A stretch of DNA of 64,000 bases from Nocardioidaceae bacterium (GCA_017744365.1 JAGIBL010000002.1:620001-684000), one strand, 5' to 3'; positions 41,401 through 49,726 are shown, counted from the first letter of the stretch. Translations and numbers: made by a program. The notes: generated from the sequence alone by a model not told the origin.

Positions 41401-43668
41401 CACGTCGTGACGCTTGCCCAGGAAGGCCGAGCGCAGGTCGTCGGCGGTCCAGGAGTGCCGCCGGTCCGGGACCCCGCCGACTGTCGTCGTACCGGGTGCG
41501 ACGTCACGGTCGGTGATGAGCTGGTCGGTGCGCCCCGCGCCGAGGCCCGCCTCGAGCTGGCCGGTGGCCTGGTCAGCGGCGTCGGTGAGGAAGTCGTAGC
41601 CGGTCACCAGGGCCGACCGCGTCGGCAGGACGCCGCCGGACAGCGCCGCGTACCGGTTCAGTGCGCCGGTGATCTGCGCCGGCGTCTCGACGAGCCGGCC
41701 GACCGCGAGGTCCGGGACGGGCAGCGTGGCGCCCTTGAGGGTCACGTCCGTGGCGGCGCCGTACGCGTCCTGGCTGAGCACCTGGTTGCGGCGCAGCGCA
41801 GCCTGCGAGGCGCTGAGGTCGTCGACGGGCGGCACGTAGCCCTGCTCCGGGCCGATGCCGGCGGCGTCGGCGGAGCGGAAGAACGGCACCACGTCGTCAC
41901 CGCCGGCGATGACCACGTACTTCAGCGTGCCGGCCGCGTCGCGGTAGCTGTTGACCACCCGGCGCAGCTCCTGGGCGACCAGGTTCTTCGCGTACGGACA
42001 GCCGCGCAGCTGGTCGGCCTGGGCCTGCAGCGACTGCACCCGCGGGATGGTCGCCGCGTCGACCACGACGCCGCCGATCTCCGGGCGCGCGGCGAAGCCC
42101 TGCAGCGCGGCCAGCGGGGCGTTGGTCATCCGCGCACTGTCGGTGAGGATCACGGTGCGTGCGGTCCCGGGGCTGCCCCGGAACGTCGCCTGCGTGCCGA
42201 AGTCCTGCATCGGCGCGGCGCAGGCACCGCTGGCACCGCTGGTGGTGACGGTGAAGGGCTTGCCCGGCGCGAACGTGCCGTTGCGCCCCTGCACGCGCAC
42301 GTAGAAGAACCCGGACGCGCTCCAGGTGTTGGCGCGGATCTGCTCGTCGGCCAGCCCGTCCCGGGACGAGACCGCGATCAGCGTGCGGGTCTGGGCGCTG
42401 CTGTAGGCCTGGCGCAGCTCGTCGTCGGAGTACGCGCTGGGAGAGAACGCGCTCGGCGAGAACGCACTGGGCAGCGAGACCGCCGGGCTGTAGGCGCTCG
42501 GGGAGTACGCACTCGGACTGTAGGCGCTCGGGCTGAACGCGCTCGGCGAGTACGCGCTGGGGCTGTAGGCGCTCGGGCTGAACGCACTCGGGGAGAACGC
42601 ACTGGGCGAGTAGGCGCTGGGCGAGAACGCGCTGGGGCTGAACGCACTGGGGCTGAACGCACTGGGCGAGTAGGCACTGGGCGAGAAGGCGTCCGCGGCG
42701 AACTCGGCCGAGAGGTGGTTGAGGTCGCGCACGCTGAGCGCCTGCGAGAACGCCTGGCCGATGTCGCCGAAGAGGGTGAGGTCGTAGTTCGCGGGCAGGT
42801 TCTTGAGGTCGACCTGGACGACGGTGTCCGGCTGGACCGGGAACTTGTACCAGAGCGCGGTATCGATCGTGCGGATCGTCCCGGTGCGCTGGTCCGCGCC
42901 GCCCATCAGCGCGGCCTTGGGCCAGGCGACGTTGGGCTCGTCGAAGAACACCCGCACGACGAAGCTCGCGGTCGTCGTCTGCTGCGTCGAGCTGGTCGCC
43001 GAGCAGGTGACTCCTGTGTCGCCCAGCGGGAACTTCGTGCCGGAGGCCGGCGTGCAGCTGACCGGGATCGTGCCGTCGACCTCGTCGGTGGCCGAGGCGG
43101 CGTAGGTCACCGCGGTGCCGGTCTCGTCCGTCGTGGTCGCGGTCACCGGCTGGGTGGGCACGGTGACGGTCGGCGGCTTCGGCAGCACGAACCGGGCGCT
43201 GATCGTCGAGGCAGAGTCACGCGCCCCGGCCTCGAGCTGGAAGCCGAACGTGTCGCCCGCGGCGACGGTCAGGGTGGCCTTGCCGCTCTCGGTGAAGGTG
43301 CTCGGGCCGGTGGCCGTCCCGGCCTTGTTGACCAGGACCTGCGGCTTGACCAGGTTGCCGCCCTTGAACACACCCAGGGACAGCATGCGGGACGCGCGGC
43401 TGACCCCGTTCTCGCCGCTCCACCACCACGGGAGCGTGATCGTCCCGGCCTGGGTCGCGGTGCGCAGGAAGGTCCACTTGCCCTGGCTCATCGTGCTGTA
43501 CCGGAACGAGGGCGAGGCGGTGCTCCCGTCGGAGAGCAGGGTCGCGCCGGGACCGGCCGCGGACCAGCCCGCGCCGACGTCCGCGGCCACGGCAGGCCTG
43601 ACGGCGACGCCGATCAGCATCGGCAGGAGGAGGGACAGGACGAATGAGACTTGGGTGCTTCTTCTCAT
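38488..43668 (-). CDS. Very large secreted gingipain-like (C25) cysteine peptidase
   Basis: A 1726-residue exoprotein: signal peptide (1-28), beta domain, HYR-like Ig domain (about 165-250), a PPC-like sandwich (about 260-480) interrupted by the [F/Y]SPSA array (328-412), then a caspase-gingipain C25 domain (about 490-900) with the catalytic dyad His762 (LLAGHFSAN) and Cys799 (MSLGCHSGYN), and several Ig-like modules to the end, including Big_1-like ones (GATKTAKTDSSGIASV) and a He_PIG type (GLPSGLTYAGGSISGTT). C25 enzymes cleave after Arg or Lys and are made as zymogens. ATG at 43668. Its stop overlaps the cyclase/AAA/TPR gene. A surface protease is likely; the target is unknown. Confidence 0.9.
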   Translation of the reverse strand: MRRSTQVSFVLSLLLPMLIGVAVRPAVAADVGAGWSAAGPGATLLSDGSTASPSFRYSTMSQGKWTFLRTATQAGTITLPWWWSGENGVSRASRMLSLGVFKGGNLVKPQVLVNKAGTATGPSTFTESGKATLTVAAGDTFGFQLEAGARDSASTISARFVLPKPPTVTVPTQPVTATTTDETGTAVTYAASATDEVDGTIPVSCTPASGTKFPLGDTGVTCSATSSTQQTTTASFVVRVFFDEPNVAWPKAALMGGADQRTGTIRTIDTALWYKFPVQPDTVVQVDLKNLPANYDLTLFGDIGQAFSQALSVRDLNHLSAEFAADAFSPSAYSPSAFSPSAFSPSAFSPSAYSPSAFSPSAFSPSAYSPSAYSPSAFSPSAYSPSAYSPSAYSPAVSLPSAFSPSAFSPSAYSDDELRQAYSSAQTRTLIAVSSRDGLADEQIRANTWSASGFFYVRVQGRNGTFAPGKPFTVTTSGASGACAAPMQDFGTQATFRGSPGTARTVILTDSARMTNAPLAALQGFAARPEIGGVVVDAATIPRVQSLQAQADQLRGCPYAKNLVAQELRRVVNSYRDAAGTLKYVVIAGGDDVVPFFRSADAAGIGPEQGYVPPVDDLSASQAALRRNQVLSQDAYGAATDVTLKGATLPVPDLAVGRLVETPAQITGALNRYAALSGGVLPTRSALVTGYDFLTDAADQATGQLEAGLGAGRTDQLITDRDVAPGTTTVGGVPDRRHSWTADDLRSAFLGKRHDVVLLAGHFSANSALAADDRTQLLTTEVRDSAADLTNALVMSLGCHSGYNIVDSDAIPGLTEKLDWAQLMAEKGAVLLGGTGYQYGDTDLLEYSERLYNGVLHELRTGTGAVALGDALVRAKQDYLATTPVISGIHQKALLEATLFGLPMIGVNLPSGRITDPNPGTVNPAAVSSGPGAVLGLRTFDLNAHGATTLVTQPFDDVDNTGKTQFTYLRGVDGVTTSPGQPALPLESFDVGAAGLALRGVGFRGGTYTDTPGIVPLTGAPSSDLSEVHTRFSSPVFFPRRLGLGNTYGALGGDGGTRLLVTAAQHRSDAAFTSTLRRYSSLDFRLLYSGNTQVYNGNTPALAAPPAISSVTSTVSGSQVQVVARVVGDPSAGIQSVWLTRTAETGPWYGAWTSLDLTQDTADSTRWTGTLTLPAGQAAADVRFVLQAANGVGLVTLEDNQAREFIPGVDPAAITQTGDANSTLVLDAPASAVLGDTVPVTATLTGASPLNGRTVLFALGGATKTAKTDSSGIASVSFPIVEQPGSQQLSATFDGDAALRPASAQRVIAVAKRPTSITLTGPPGAVFSGDDTGVSALLRSGTTPITDRSVLLVVRDAGGAVVAAAARRTGPDGRAALGAVALPAGTLSVTAFFGSSGVDVGGGNTSGSVDPENAASVSAPLSLQVKQATTPAITTTSLPDARAGQPYQATVAVTGDPPPTVTVTGLPSGLTYAGGSISGTTTAAGTYTVTVTATNRAGAATRQLTLVVQAAAPAAVVTISGSGQATTFGTVFAAALVVRVTDTFGNTVPGASVTFSSPATGAGTNPRTVTAVTGADGRASVTPTANSTIGSYDVVAAVTGAGSTTFRLANWYALSAFSAPFTAPDGGFVDLPATTNAPLSVQISDANGPTPLLGGVVGALGCRVTLTDVFSGKAWCMGFDLLSARFVANVNGSTLGWASGQVRALRVDVWNGAEVQGSRLVRVRVQ
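42433..42687 (-). repeat. 15-bp coding repeats: 17-unit [F/Y]SPSA array
   Basis: 255 bases that encode residues 328-412 of the C25 peptidase. The unit is 5 residues: 13 perfect [F/Y]SPSA copies, then YSPAV and SLPSA, then 2 perfect copies. The first residue alternates irregularly between Phe and Tyr. On the plus strand the DNA units look like GCGCTCGGGCTGAAC-type variants, so identity is at the protein level more than base by base. Confidence 0.95.
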
Positions 43669-43807
43669 GGGAGGCCATCGGTTCAGTTGTAGGTGCGCGC
43701 CCCAGTCCCACCAGTCATGGTGAACCCGATCGCCGTACGGCGAAGCCTCGGTCTAGCCCGGAAACCCGGTCACAAGGTTTGTCCAAGGTCGCCGGAGTAG
43801 AAGCCCC

Positions 43808-44572
43808 TCACGCGCAGGGAGTGGCGCCGACCCGGGCCAGTCCGGCCAGGTCTCCCGGCCCGAACCCCGGCTGTCCGACGTACGAGGAGAACATCAGCTC
43901 GCTGGGGTCGTCGACGTGCGCGAGACCGACCAGGTGCGCGAACTCGTGGGCCGCGATCAGCACCGCCTGCTCCCGGCCCTGGTCGCCGCGGTCGAGGTCA
44001 CCGAAGACGCCGGCGTCGAGGGTGACGCCGCCGGTCACGTAGCGCAGGTAGCCGCTGCCGTTGGGCACCGCGACACTGCCGCCGACGCCGGCGACCTTGC
44101 CCTCCAGCTCGGGCACCTCGTCGTCGTCGGCCCAGGCGACCAGCACCGGCGAGGCCCGGACCTGACCGAAGATCGACGGCACGAACTCGCGATCCCAGTG
44201 CGGCCGGTCCTCGGTCTGGCCCTGGTAGTCGAACCGGAGCCCGGAGGCCTTCTCGACCAGCCGCATCGCCTCCTGGACGATCTCGAGGCCGTCGCGGGGC
44301 GCGTGCGCGAGGTTCACCCGGACGGCGATCCGCCGGCAGGGGTCGTAGCCGACGGGATCGTCCGGATTCCCCTGCTGGTGCTGGAGAAACGCGTACACAC
44401 CGGCACCGCCGGGGTCCTGCGCATCGGCCACCCGGTCCGGGCCCAGGCCGACCAGGTCCCGCACGCCGCGGGGCAGCACCGTCGGCGAGGCCAGCACCAC
44501 CCCGACCAGGGCGGCGACCGCGAGCAGCGCGGAGACCACGCTCACCCGGTCCCAGGACCCCTCCCGCCTCAT
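43808..44572 (-). CDS. Membrane-anchored metzincin-like zinc protease
   Basis: A 254-residue protein with one N-terminal membrane helix (about 10-30) and an extracellular domain ending in the metzincin signature AAHEFAHLVGLAHVDDPSELM: three histidine zinc ligands, the catalytic Glu, and a nearby Met that could form the Met-turn. Size and pattern fit small matrixin-like proteases of actinobacteria. ATG at 44570-44572. It lies 139 bases before the C25 peptidase gene on the same strand, so it could help mature that zymogen, but nothing in the sequence shows it. Confidence 0.88.
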   Translation of the reverse strand: MRREGSWDRVSVVSALLAVAALVGVVLASPTVLPRGVRDLVGLGPDRVADAQDPGGAGVYAFLQHQQGNPDDPVGYDPCRRIAVRVNLAHAPRDGLEIVQEAMRLVEKASGLRFDYQGQTEDRPHWDREFVPSIFGQVRASPVLVAWADDDEVPELEGKVAGVGGSVAVPNGSGYLRYVTGGVTLDAGVFGDLDRGDQGREQAVLIAAHEFAHLVGLAHVDDPSELMFSSYVGQPGFGPGDLAGLARVGATPCA

Positions 44573-44706
44573 GGGTCGAGCCTACGGAGCACCCGTTCGT
44601 CGTAGGACGCCCCACCCGAACGGGCCATCTGCGGCCAAACGGCTTACAAGCCTTTCGCAAGCGCCGATCATCATCGTGGGGACGGACTGGTGGCGCAGGG
44701 GGTGCC

Positions 44707-45540
44707 ATGAGCGAGTACACACGGGACGTCTTCGTCCTCTCCGGGGGCGCGTCGCGAGGCGCGGTCCAGGTCGGCATGATGCAGACGCTGCTGGGCGCCG
44801 GGGTCACACCCGACGCGCTGGTCGGCGCCTCGGTCGGCGCGCTGAACGCCGCCTTCCTCGCCTCCGCGCCGACGGTGCAGCGGGCCTACCAGCTCGCCGA
44901 CCGGTGGCTGGCGCTGCGGACCCGGGACATCTTCCCCGGCAGCGCGTGGACGCGGCTCGGGCACCTGGCCCAGCGGCACCCGTACCTGTACTCCTCCGAC
45001 GGCCTGCGCACGCTGATCGACACCTGGGCGCCGGTGCGCCGGCTCGAGGAGCTGCCGACGCCGCTGCGGGTGACCACGACCCCGCTGACCGGCGGACCCG
45101 CGGCGTACCACGACCGCGGCGACATCGCGACGCTGCTGCTCGCCTCGACCGCCGTGCCCGGGGTGTTCGCACCGGTCCCGCTACCCGGTCTCGACGGCCA
45201 CCCGGTCCCGCACGTCGACGGCGGCGTCACCGACCTGGTCCCGCTCGCGGGCGCGGCCTCGCTCGAGCCCACCCGGGTGTTCGTGCTGGACGCCACCGTG
45301 CCGACCCGGCTGCCCGCGGGGCGGACACCGCTGGAGGTGCTGGTGGCCAGCCTGGGCGTCGCGATGCGCGCCCGGCCGCTGACCGACCTCGGCCCCGACG
45401 TCGAGGTGCACCACCTCTACACCGCCGACCTCGGCACCCGGATGACCGACTTCAGCCGGACCGCCGAGCTGCTGCAGCTGGGCCGGCGGGCCGCGGCCGC
45501 CGCACTGGACCGGATGTACGAGGCGTCGCCCGCTGCTTGA
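44707..45540 (+). CDS. Patatin-like phospholipase
   Basis: A 277-residue serine acyl hydrolase: oxyanion loop SGGASRGAVQVG (12-23), nucleophile Ser42 in GASVG and catalytic Asp in HVDGGVTDLVP. The dyad, not triad, architecture defines patatins, which release fatty acids from lipids. No signal peptide, so it acts in the cytoplasm or on the inner membrane face. ATG at 44707. The next gene (enoyl-CoA hydratase) starts 9 bases after its stop; together they may form a fatty-acid release and degradation pair. Confidence 0.92.
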   Translation: MSEYTRDVFVLSGGASRGAVQVGMMQTLLGAGVTPDALVGASVGALNAAFLASAPTVQRAYQLADRWLALRTRDIFPGSAWTRLGHLAQRHPYLYSSDGLRTLIDTWAPVRRLEELPTPLRVTTTPLTGGPAAYHDRGDIATLLLASTAVPGVFAPVPLPGLDGHPVPHVDGGVTDLVPLAGAASLEPTRVFVLDATVPTRLPAGRTPLEVLVASLGVAMRARPLTDLGPDVEVHHLYTADLGTRMTDFSRTAELLQLGRRAAAAALDRMYEASPAA

Positions 45541-45548
45541 ATGCATCG

Positions 45549-46307
45549 GTGACCGTTCACTACGAACCCGCGGGTGACCTCGTCACCATCACGATCGACC
45601 GTCCCGAGGTGCGCAACGCCGTCGACGGTCCGACGGCCGCCGAGCTCGCCGACGCCTTCCGCGCCTTCGACGCCGACGAGTCGCTGTCGGTGGCCGTGCT
45701 GACCGGAGCGCACGGGACCTTCTGCGCCGGAGCGGACCTCAAGGGGCTCGCCACCGACCGGGCCAACCGGCTCGCCCCGGACGGCGACGGCCCGATGGGC
45801 CCGAGCCGGATGCGGCTCACGAAGCCGGTCATCGCCGCGGTCGAGGGTCACGCCGTCGCGGGCGGCCTGGAGCTGGCGCTCTGGTGCGACCTGCGCGTGG
45901 CCGCCGAGGACGCGGTCTTCGGGGTCTTCTGCCGGCGCTGGGGGGTGCCGCTCATCGACGGCGGCACGGTCCGGCTGCCCCGGCTGATCGGGCACTCGCG
46001 GGCCATGGACCTGATCCTCACCGGCCGCCCGGTCGACGCCGCCGAGGCGCTCGCGATCGGGCTGGCCAACCGGGTCGCCGCTCCGGGGAACGCGCTCGCC
46101 GCCGCCCTCGAGCTAGCCGCCCAGATCGCCGCGTTCCCGCAGGTCTGCGTCCGCTCCGACCGCGCCAGCGCCCTCGAGCAGTGGAGCCTCCCCGAGGACG
46201 CCGCTCTGCTCGCCGAGTACCACCACGGCCTGCGCGCGGTCACCGCCGAGGCCCTCGACGGCGCCGCCCGGTTTGCCGCCGGGGAGGGGCGGCACGGGGC
46301 TTTCTGA
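45549..46307 (+). CDS. Enoyl-CoA hydratase/isomerase (crotonase family)
   Basis: A 252-residue crotonase: DRPEVRNAVDG at the N-terminus, the oxyanion-hole segment GTFCAGADLKGL, the second oxyanion glycine in AVEGHAVAGGLELALWCDLRVA, and GVPLIDGGTVRLPRLIG where a catalytic Asp or Glu usually sits (this region has IDGG). GTG at 45549 (MTVHYEP); TTG at 45537 is an alternative that would overlap the patatin stop. Substrate chain length unknown. A strong terminator follows. Confidence 0.92.
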   Translation: MTVHYEPAGDLVTITIDRPEVRNAVDGPTAAELADAFRAFDADESLSVAVLTGAHGTFCAGADLKGLATDRANRLAPDGDGPMGPSRMRLTKPVIAAVEGHAVAGGLELALWCDLRVAAEDAVFGVFCRRWGVPLIDGGTVRLPRLIGHSRAMDLILTGRPVDAAEALAIGLANRVAAPGNALAAALELAAQIAAFPQVCVRSDRASALEQWSLPEDAALLAEYHHGLRAVTAEALDGAARFAAGEGRHGAF

Positions 46308-46323
46308 GCCGTCCGGGAACGTG

Positions 46324-46357
46324 ACGAGGCCCGATGCCGGACGGCATCGGGCCTCGT
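46324..46357. terminator. Bidirectional terminator between enoyl-CoA hydratase and bldC
   Basis: A perfect 15-bp GC-rich stem (46324-46338 with 46343-46357) with a GGAC loop, placed between two convergent genes (ends 46307 and 46375). Confidence 0.88.
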
Positions 46358-46374
46358 GAGTCGTCGTGAGGTGC

Positions 46375-46584
46375 TCAGTCGGAGGCGCCCCGCTGGGTCG
46401 GGATGACACCGCCCAGGAGCTCCTTGACCTCGGCCTCACGGTAGCGGCGGTGACCACCCAGGGTGCGGATGGCGCTCAGCTTGCCGGCCTTGGCCCAGCG
46501 AGTGACCGTCTTGGGGTCGACACGAAACATCGCGGCCACCTCGGCGGGCGTCAGCAGCGTCTCGTTCTCAGCGTTGTTCTGCAT
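46375..46584 (-). CDS. bldC: BldC-type developmental DNA-binding protein
   Basis: A 69-residue MerR-like winged-helix protein almost identical in its core to Streptomyces BldC: LLTPAEVAAMFRVDPKTVTRWAKAGKLSAIRTLGGHRRYREAEV. BldC there binds direct repeats head to tail and controls the timing of sporulation and antibiotic genes; in non-sporulating relatives its role is less clear. ATG at 46582-46584. A promoter is likely at 46633-46662 on the minus strand (TTTACA, 18 bases, CATGCT), about 50 bases before the start. Confidence 0.96.
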   Translation of the reverse strand: MQNNAENETLLTPAEVAAMFRVDPKTVTRWAKAGKLSAIRTLGGHRRYREAEVKELLGGVIPTQRGASD

Positions 46585-46755
46585 GGTGCGGGCCCCTTGT
46601 TCGGCTGTTCTGTACGTCGGGAGGACAGGTTGAGCATGACACCCGCGACAAGATCATGTAAAGCCGACTAAACGGACACGTCCCTCGCGGTCTAGACCGT
46701 TGGACAAATCGGACAGACCACCCGTAACCGAATGGGGATTCAGTCGTGGGGCGAG

Positions 46756-46771
46756 CCGGCCAGAGGGCCGG
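46756..46771. terminator. Short hairpin abutting the DUF3073 stop
   Basis: CCGGCC AGAG GGCCGG, a 6-bp stem with a 4-base loop, immediately past the end of the DUF3073 gene on the minus strand. Possible terminator that separates it from bldC. Confidence 0.55.
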
Positions 46772-46966
46772 TCAGTCGCGCGAGGACGAGGGCGAGGCCC
46801 AGTCGTCGTAGTCGTCGTACTCCGCGTCGGAGTCGGAGTCGGACGAGGAGGAGCGGTTCTCCCCGTGCAGCTCGTTGGCCAGTGCCCCGAAGTCCGTCTC
46901 GTGAGTCCGGTACTTCAGATCACGAGCAACCTTGGTCTGCTTTGCCTTAGCTCGGCCGCGTCCCAT
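46772..46966 (-). CDS. DUF3073 small conserved protein
   Basis: A 64-residue hydrophilic protein with the DUF3073 pattern: MGRGRAKAKQTKVARDLKY at the basic N-terminus, then FGALANELHG, and a Ser/Asp-rich acidic tail. Found across actinobacteria, often next to purM and bldC as here; function unknown. ATG at 46964-46966. Confidence 0.93.
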   Translation of the reverse strand: MGRGRAKAKQTKVARDLKYRTHETDFGALANELHGENRSSSSDSDSDAEYDDYDDWASPSSSRD

Positions 46967-47102
46967 CCGGGTCGACCCCCTCGCACACTTGGCCGGCGCA
47001 CGTGGGCTGCCGGTCGGAATTCATCGTCTCGTGTGTCCAACCGTACCCGTCCGACCCACATTCCTGCACATCCGTTCCGGATGTCGCGCGGGTCGAGACG
47101 GC

Positions 47103-48155
47103 TCAGGCGTAGTCGCCGGTCATCCGTACGACGCCCGCCGCCCCGTCCTCGGCCGCGGCGACCTCGCCGGCCACCCAGGCGTCGACCCCGTGCTCGGCCA
47201 GCAGGGCGACCGCCGCCGAGGCGTCCTCGGCAGGGGTCAGCGCCACCATGCCGACGCCGCAGTTGAGCGTCTTCTCCAGGTCGGCGCGCTCGACCGAGCC
47301 GGTCCGCCGGACGAGGTCGAAGATCGGCGGCAGCGCCCAGGTGCCCCGGTCCAGGGTCACCGAGACCGACTCGGGCAGCACCCGCTCCAGGTTCGCGGCC
47401 AGGCCGCCACCGGTGACGTGCGACATCGCGTGAGTGCCGGTCCCCCGGGCCAGCGCCAGGCAGGCCTTCGCGTAGATCTTGGTCGGCTCGAGCAGCTCCT
47501 CACCCAGGGTGCGGCCGAGCTCGTCGACGTGGGCGTCCAGGGACATCCCGGCGGTCGCGAGCAGCACGTGCCGGACCAGCGAGTAGCCGTTGGAGTGCAG
47601 CCCGCTGGAGGCCATCGCGATCACCACGTCGCCGGGCACGACCCGCTCGGCGCCGAGCAGCGCGGACGCCTCGACGACGCCGGTGGTCGAGCCGGCCACG
47701 TCGTACTCCTCGGGGCCCAGCAGGCCCGGGTGCTCGGCCGTCTCGCCGCCGACCAGCGCGCAGCCGGCCTCGACGCACGCCTCCGCGATGCCCTTGACGA
47801 TGGCCGCGATCCGCTCGGGCACGACCCGGCCGGTGGCGATGTAGTCGGTGAGGAAGAGCGGCTCGGCGCCGCAGACGACCAGGTCGTCGACGAGCATGCC
47901 GACCAGGTCGAAGCCGATGGTGTCGTGCTTGTCGAGCGCCTGCGCGATCGCGACCTTGGTGCCGACGCCGTCGGCGGAGGAGGCGAGCAGCGGCCGGTCG
48001 TAGGACTTCAGCGCGCTGGCGTCGAAGAGGCCGGCGAACCCGCCGATGCCGCCGACCATCTCCGGTCGCCGGGCCTTCTCGATCCAGACCTTCATCAGCT
48101 CGACGGCCTTGTCACCGGCCTCGATGGAGACGCCGGCGGCTTCGTAAGTACTCAC
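47103..48155 (-). CDS. purM: Phosphoribosylformylglycinamidine cyclo-ligase
   Basis: Step 5 of de novo purine synthesis: converts FGAM to AIR with ATP. The 350-residue protein has the PurM landmarks: TYEAAGVSIEAGDKAVELM, GGFAGLF, LLASSADGVGTKVAIA, the metal-binding VVCGAEPLFLTDYI, ALVGGETAEHPG, and HVTGGGLAANLERVLP. The GTG at 48153-48155 is preceded by GAGGA and lies 8 bases after purF, so the two are an operon. Cytoplasmic dimer. Confidence 0.97.
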   Translation of the reverse strand: MSTYEAAGVSIEAGDKAVELMKVWIEKARRPEMVGGIGGFAGLFDASALKSYDRPLLASSADGVGTKVAIAQALDKHDTIGFDLVGMLVDDLVVCGAEPLFLTDYIATGRVVPERIAAIVKGIAEACVEAGCALVGGETAEHPGLLGPEEYDVAGSTTGVVEASALLGAERVVPGDVVIAMASSGLHSNGYSLVRHVLLATAGMSLDAHVDELGRTLGEELLEPTKIYAKACLALARGTGTHAMSHVTGGGLAANLERVLPESVSVTLDRGTWALPPIFDLVRRTGSVERADLEKTLNCGVGMVALTPAEDASAAVALLAEHGVDAWVAGEVAAAEDGAAGVVRMTGDYA

Positions 48156-48163
48156 AGGGATCC

Positions 48164-49726
48164 TCAGGGTCGGTCGAGGGCGTCGGTGGCACCGCCGCCG
48201 GCCAGCGAGGCGGCCAGCCCGTCCACGTCCAGGGCCCGGTCGGGGGTGACCGCGGCGACCTCGAGCAGGTGCTTGCCGAGCAGCTCGGGCTCGGGCAGCT
48301 CGATCGGGTAGACGCCGTCGAAGCAGGCCCGGCACAGGTTGTCGGCCGGCACGGTGGTGGCCTCGACGAGCTCCTCGAGCGAGATGTAGGCCAGCGAGTC
48401 GGCGTCGATCGAGGCGCAGATCTCCTCGGTGGACAGGCCGTTCGCGATCAGCTCGGCGCGGGTGGCGAAGTCGATGCCGTAGAAGCAGGGCCACTTCACC
48501 GGCGGGCTCGAGATGCGCACGTGCACCTCGCGGGCGCCGGCTTCGCGCAGCATCCGCACCAGCGCCCGCTGGGTGTTGCCACGCACGATCGAGTCGTCCA
48601 CGACGACCAGCCGCTTGCCCTCGATGACGTCGCGCAGCGGGTTCAGCTTGAGCCGGATGCCGAGCTGGCGGATGGTCTGCGAGGGCTGGATGAAGGTGCG
48701 CCCGACGTAGGAGTTCTTCACCAGTCCGGTGCCGTAGGGGATACCGCTCTCCTCGGCGTACCCGATGGCGGCCGGGGTGCCGGACTCCGGGACCGGGATG
48801 ACCAGGTCGGCATCCGCGGGGAAGTCCCGCGCGAGCCGGCGGCCGATCTCGACGCGGACGCTGTGCACCCGCTGGTTGGAGATCCGGGTGTCCGGGCGGG
48901 CCAGGTAGACGAACTCGAACAGGCAGCCCTTGGGCTCGGCCTCGGCGAACCGGCGGGTGCGCAGCCCGTCCTCGTCGACGGCGATCAGCTCACCGGGCTC
49001 GATCTCGCGGATGTAGGAGGCGCCCACGATGTCCAGTGCCGCGGTCTCCGAGGCGACCACCCAGCCGCGCTCGAGGCGACCGAGCACGAGCGGCCGGATG
49101 CCCTGCGGGTCGCGGGCGGCGTACAGGGTGCCCTCGTCCATCCAGACGAACGAGAACGCCCCGCGTACCTGCGGCAGCAGCTGGACGGCGCGCTCCTCCA
49201 GGGTGCTGTCCGGGTGGTGCGCGAGCAGCGCGGTGACCAGCGAGGTGTCGTTGGTCGAGGTCTCCAGGTTGCGCGCGTGGATGTCCAGCTCGCCGTTCTC
49301 GCTGGGCAGGTCGGCGACCATCTGGGCCAGCTCGCTGGTGTTGGTCAGGTTGCCGTTGTGGCCCAGCGCGATCGAGCCGTCGGAGGCCGGCCGGAAGGTC
49401 GGCTGGGCGTTGTGCCAGGTGCTCGCGCCGGTGGTCGAGTAGCGCGCGTGCCCGATGGCGAGGTGGCCCTTGAGGGCCTCCAGGGTGGCCTCGTCGAAGA
49501 CCTGCGAGACCAGGCCCATGTCCTTGTAGACCAGGATCTGGCGGCCGTTGCTGACCGCGATGCCGGCCGACTCCTGGCCGCGGTGCTGCAGGGCGTAGAT
49601 GCCGTAGTAGGCGAGCTTGGCGACGTCCTCACCGGGGGCCCAGACGCCGAAGACGCCACAGGCGTCCTGGGGTCCGCGGTCGGTCGGGTCGAGCTCGTGC
49701 GTCAGTCGTCCATCCCCGCGGGCCAC
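48164..49726 (-). CDS. purF: Amidophosphoribosyltransferase
   Basis: First committed step of purine synthesis: PRPP plus glutamine gives phosphoribosylamine. The 520-residue protein has a 22-residue propeptide, then the class II glutaminase nucleophile Cys23 (DACGVFG), HNGNL, and the PRPP loop VVVDDSIVRGNT. Cysteines in PKGCLFEF, WPCFYGI and LCRACFDG match the 4Fe-4S ligands of the Bacillus-type enzyme. The GTG at 49724-49726 has no ribosome site, but TAGACT lies 7 bases before it, so it may be leaderless from a promoter inside the end of the dipeptidase gene. Gene order purF-purM is typical of actinobacteria. Confidence 0.97.
   Translation of the reverse strand: MARGDGRLTHELDPTDRGPQDACGVFGVWAPGEDVAKLAYYGIYALQHRGQESAGIAVSNGRQILVYKDMGLVSQVFDEATLEALKGHLAIGHARYSTTGASTWHNAQPTFRPASDGSIALGHNGNLTNTSELAQMVADLPSENGELDIHARNLETSTNDTSLVTALLAHHPDSTLEERAVQLLPQVRGAFSFVWMDEGTLYAARDPQGIRPLVLGRLERGWVVASETAALDIVGASYIREIEPGELIAVDEDGLRTRRFAEAEPKGCLFEFVYLARPDTRISNQRVHSVRVEIGRRLARDFPADADLVIPVPESGTPAAIGYAEESGIPYGTGLVKNSYVGRTFIQPSQTIRQLGIRLKLNPLRDVIEGKRLVVVDDSIVRGNTQRALVRMLREAGAREVHVRISSPPVKWPCFYGIDFATRAELIANGLSTEEICASIDADSLAYISLEELVEATTVPADNLCRACFDGVYPIELPEPELLGKHLLEVAAVTPDRALDVDGLAASLAGGGATDALDRP

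Noticed and set aside
42433-42687. Possible CRISPR or tandem satellite from the regular 15-bp spacing
   Set aside because: The units are contiguous codons in frame, with no spacers; it is a coding repeat.
40999-43647. An 882-residue plus-strand frame opposite the C25 peptidase, rich in RVGAGRERA-type repeats
   Set aside because: The repeats are the reverse strand of the [F/Y]SPSA array; the minus-strand frame has signal peptide, catalytic dyad and Ig domains.
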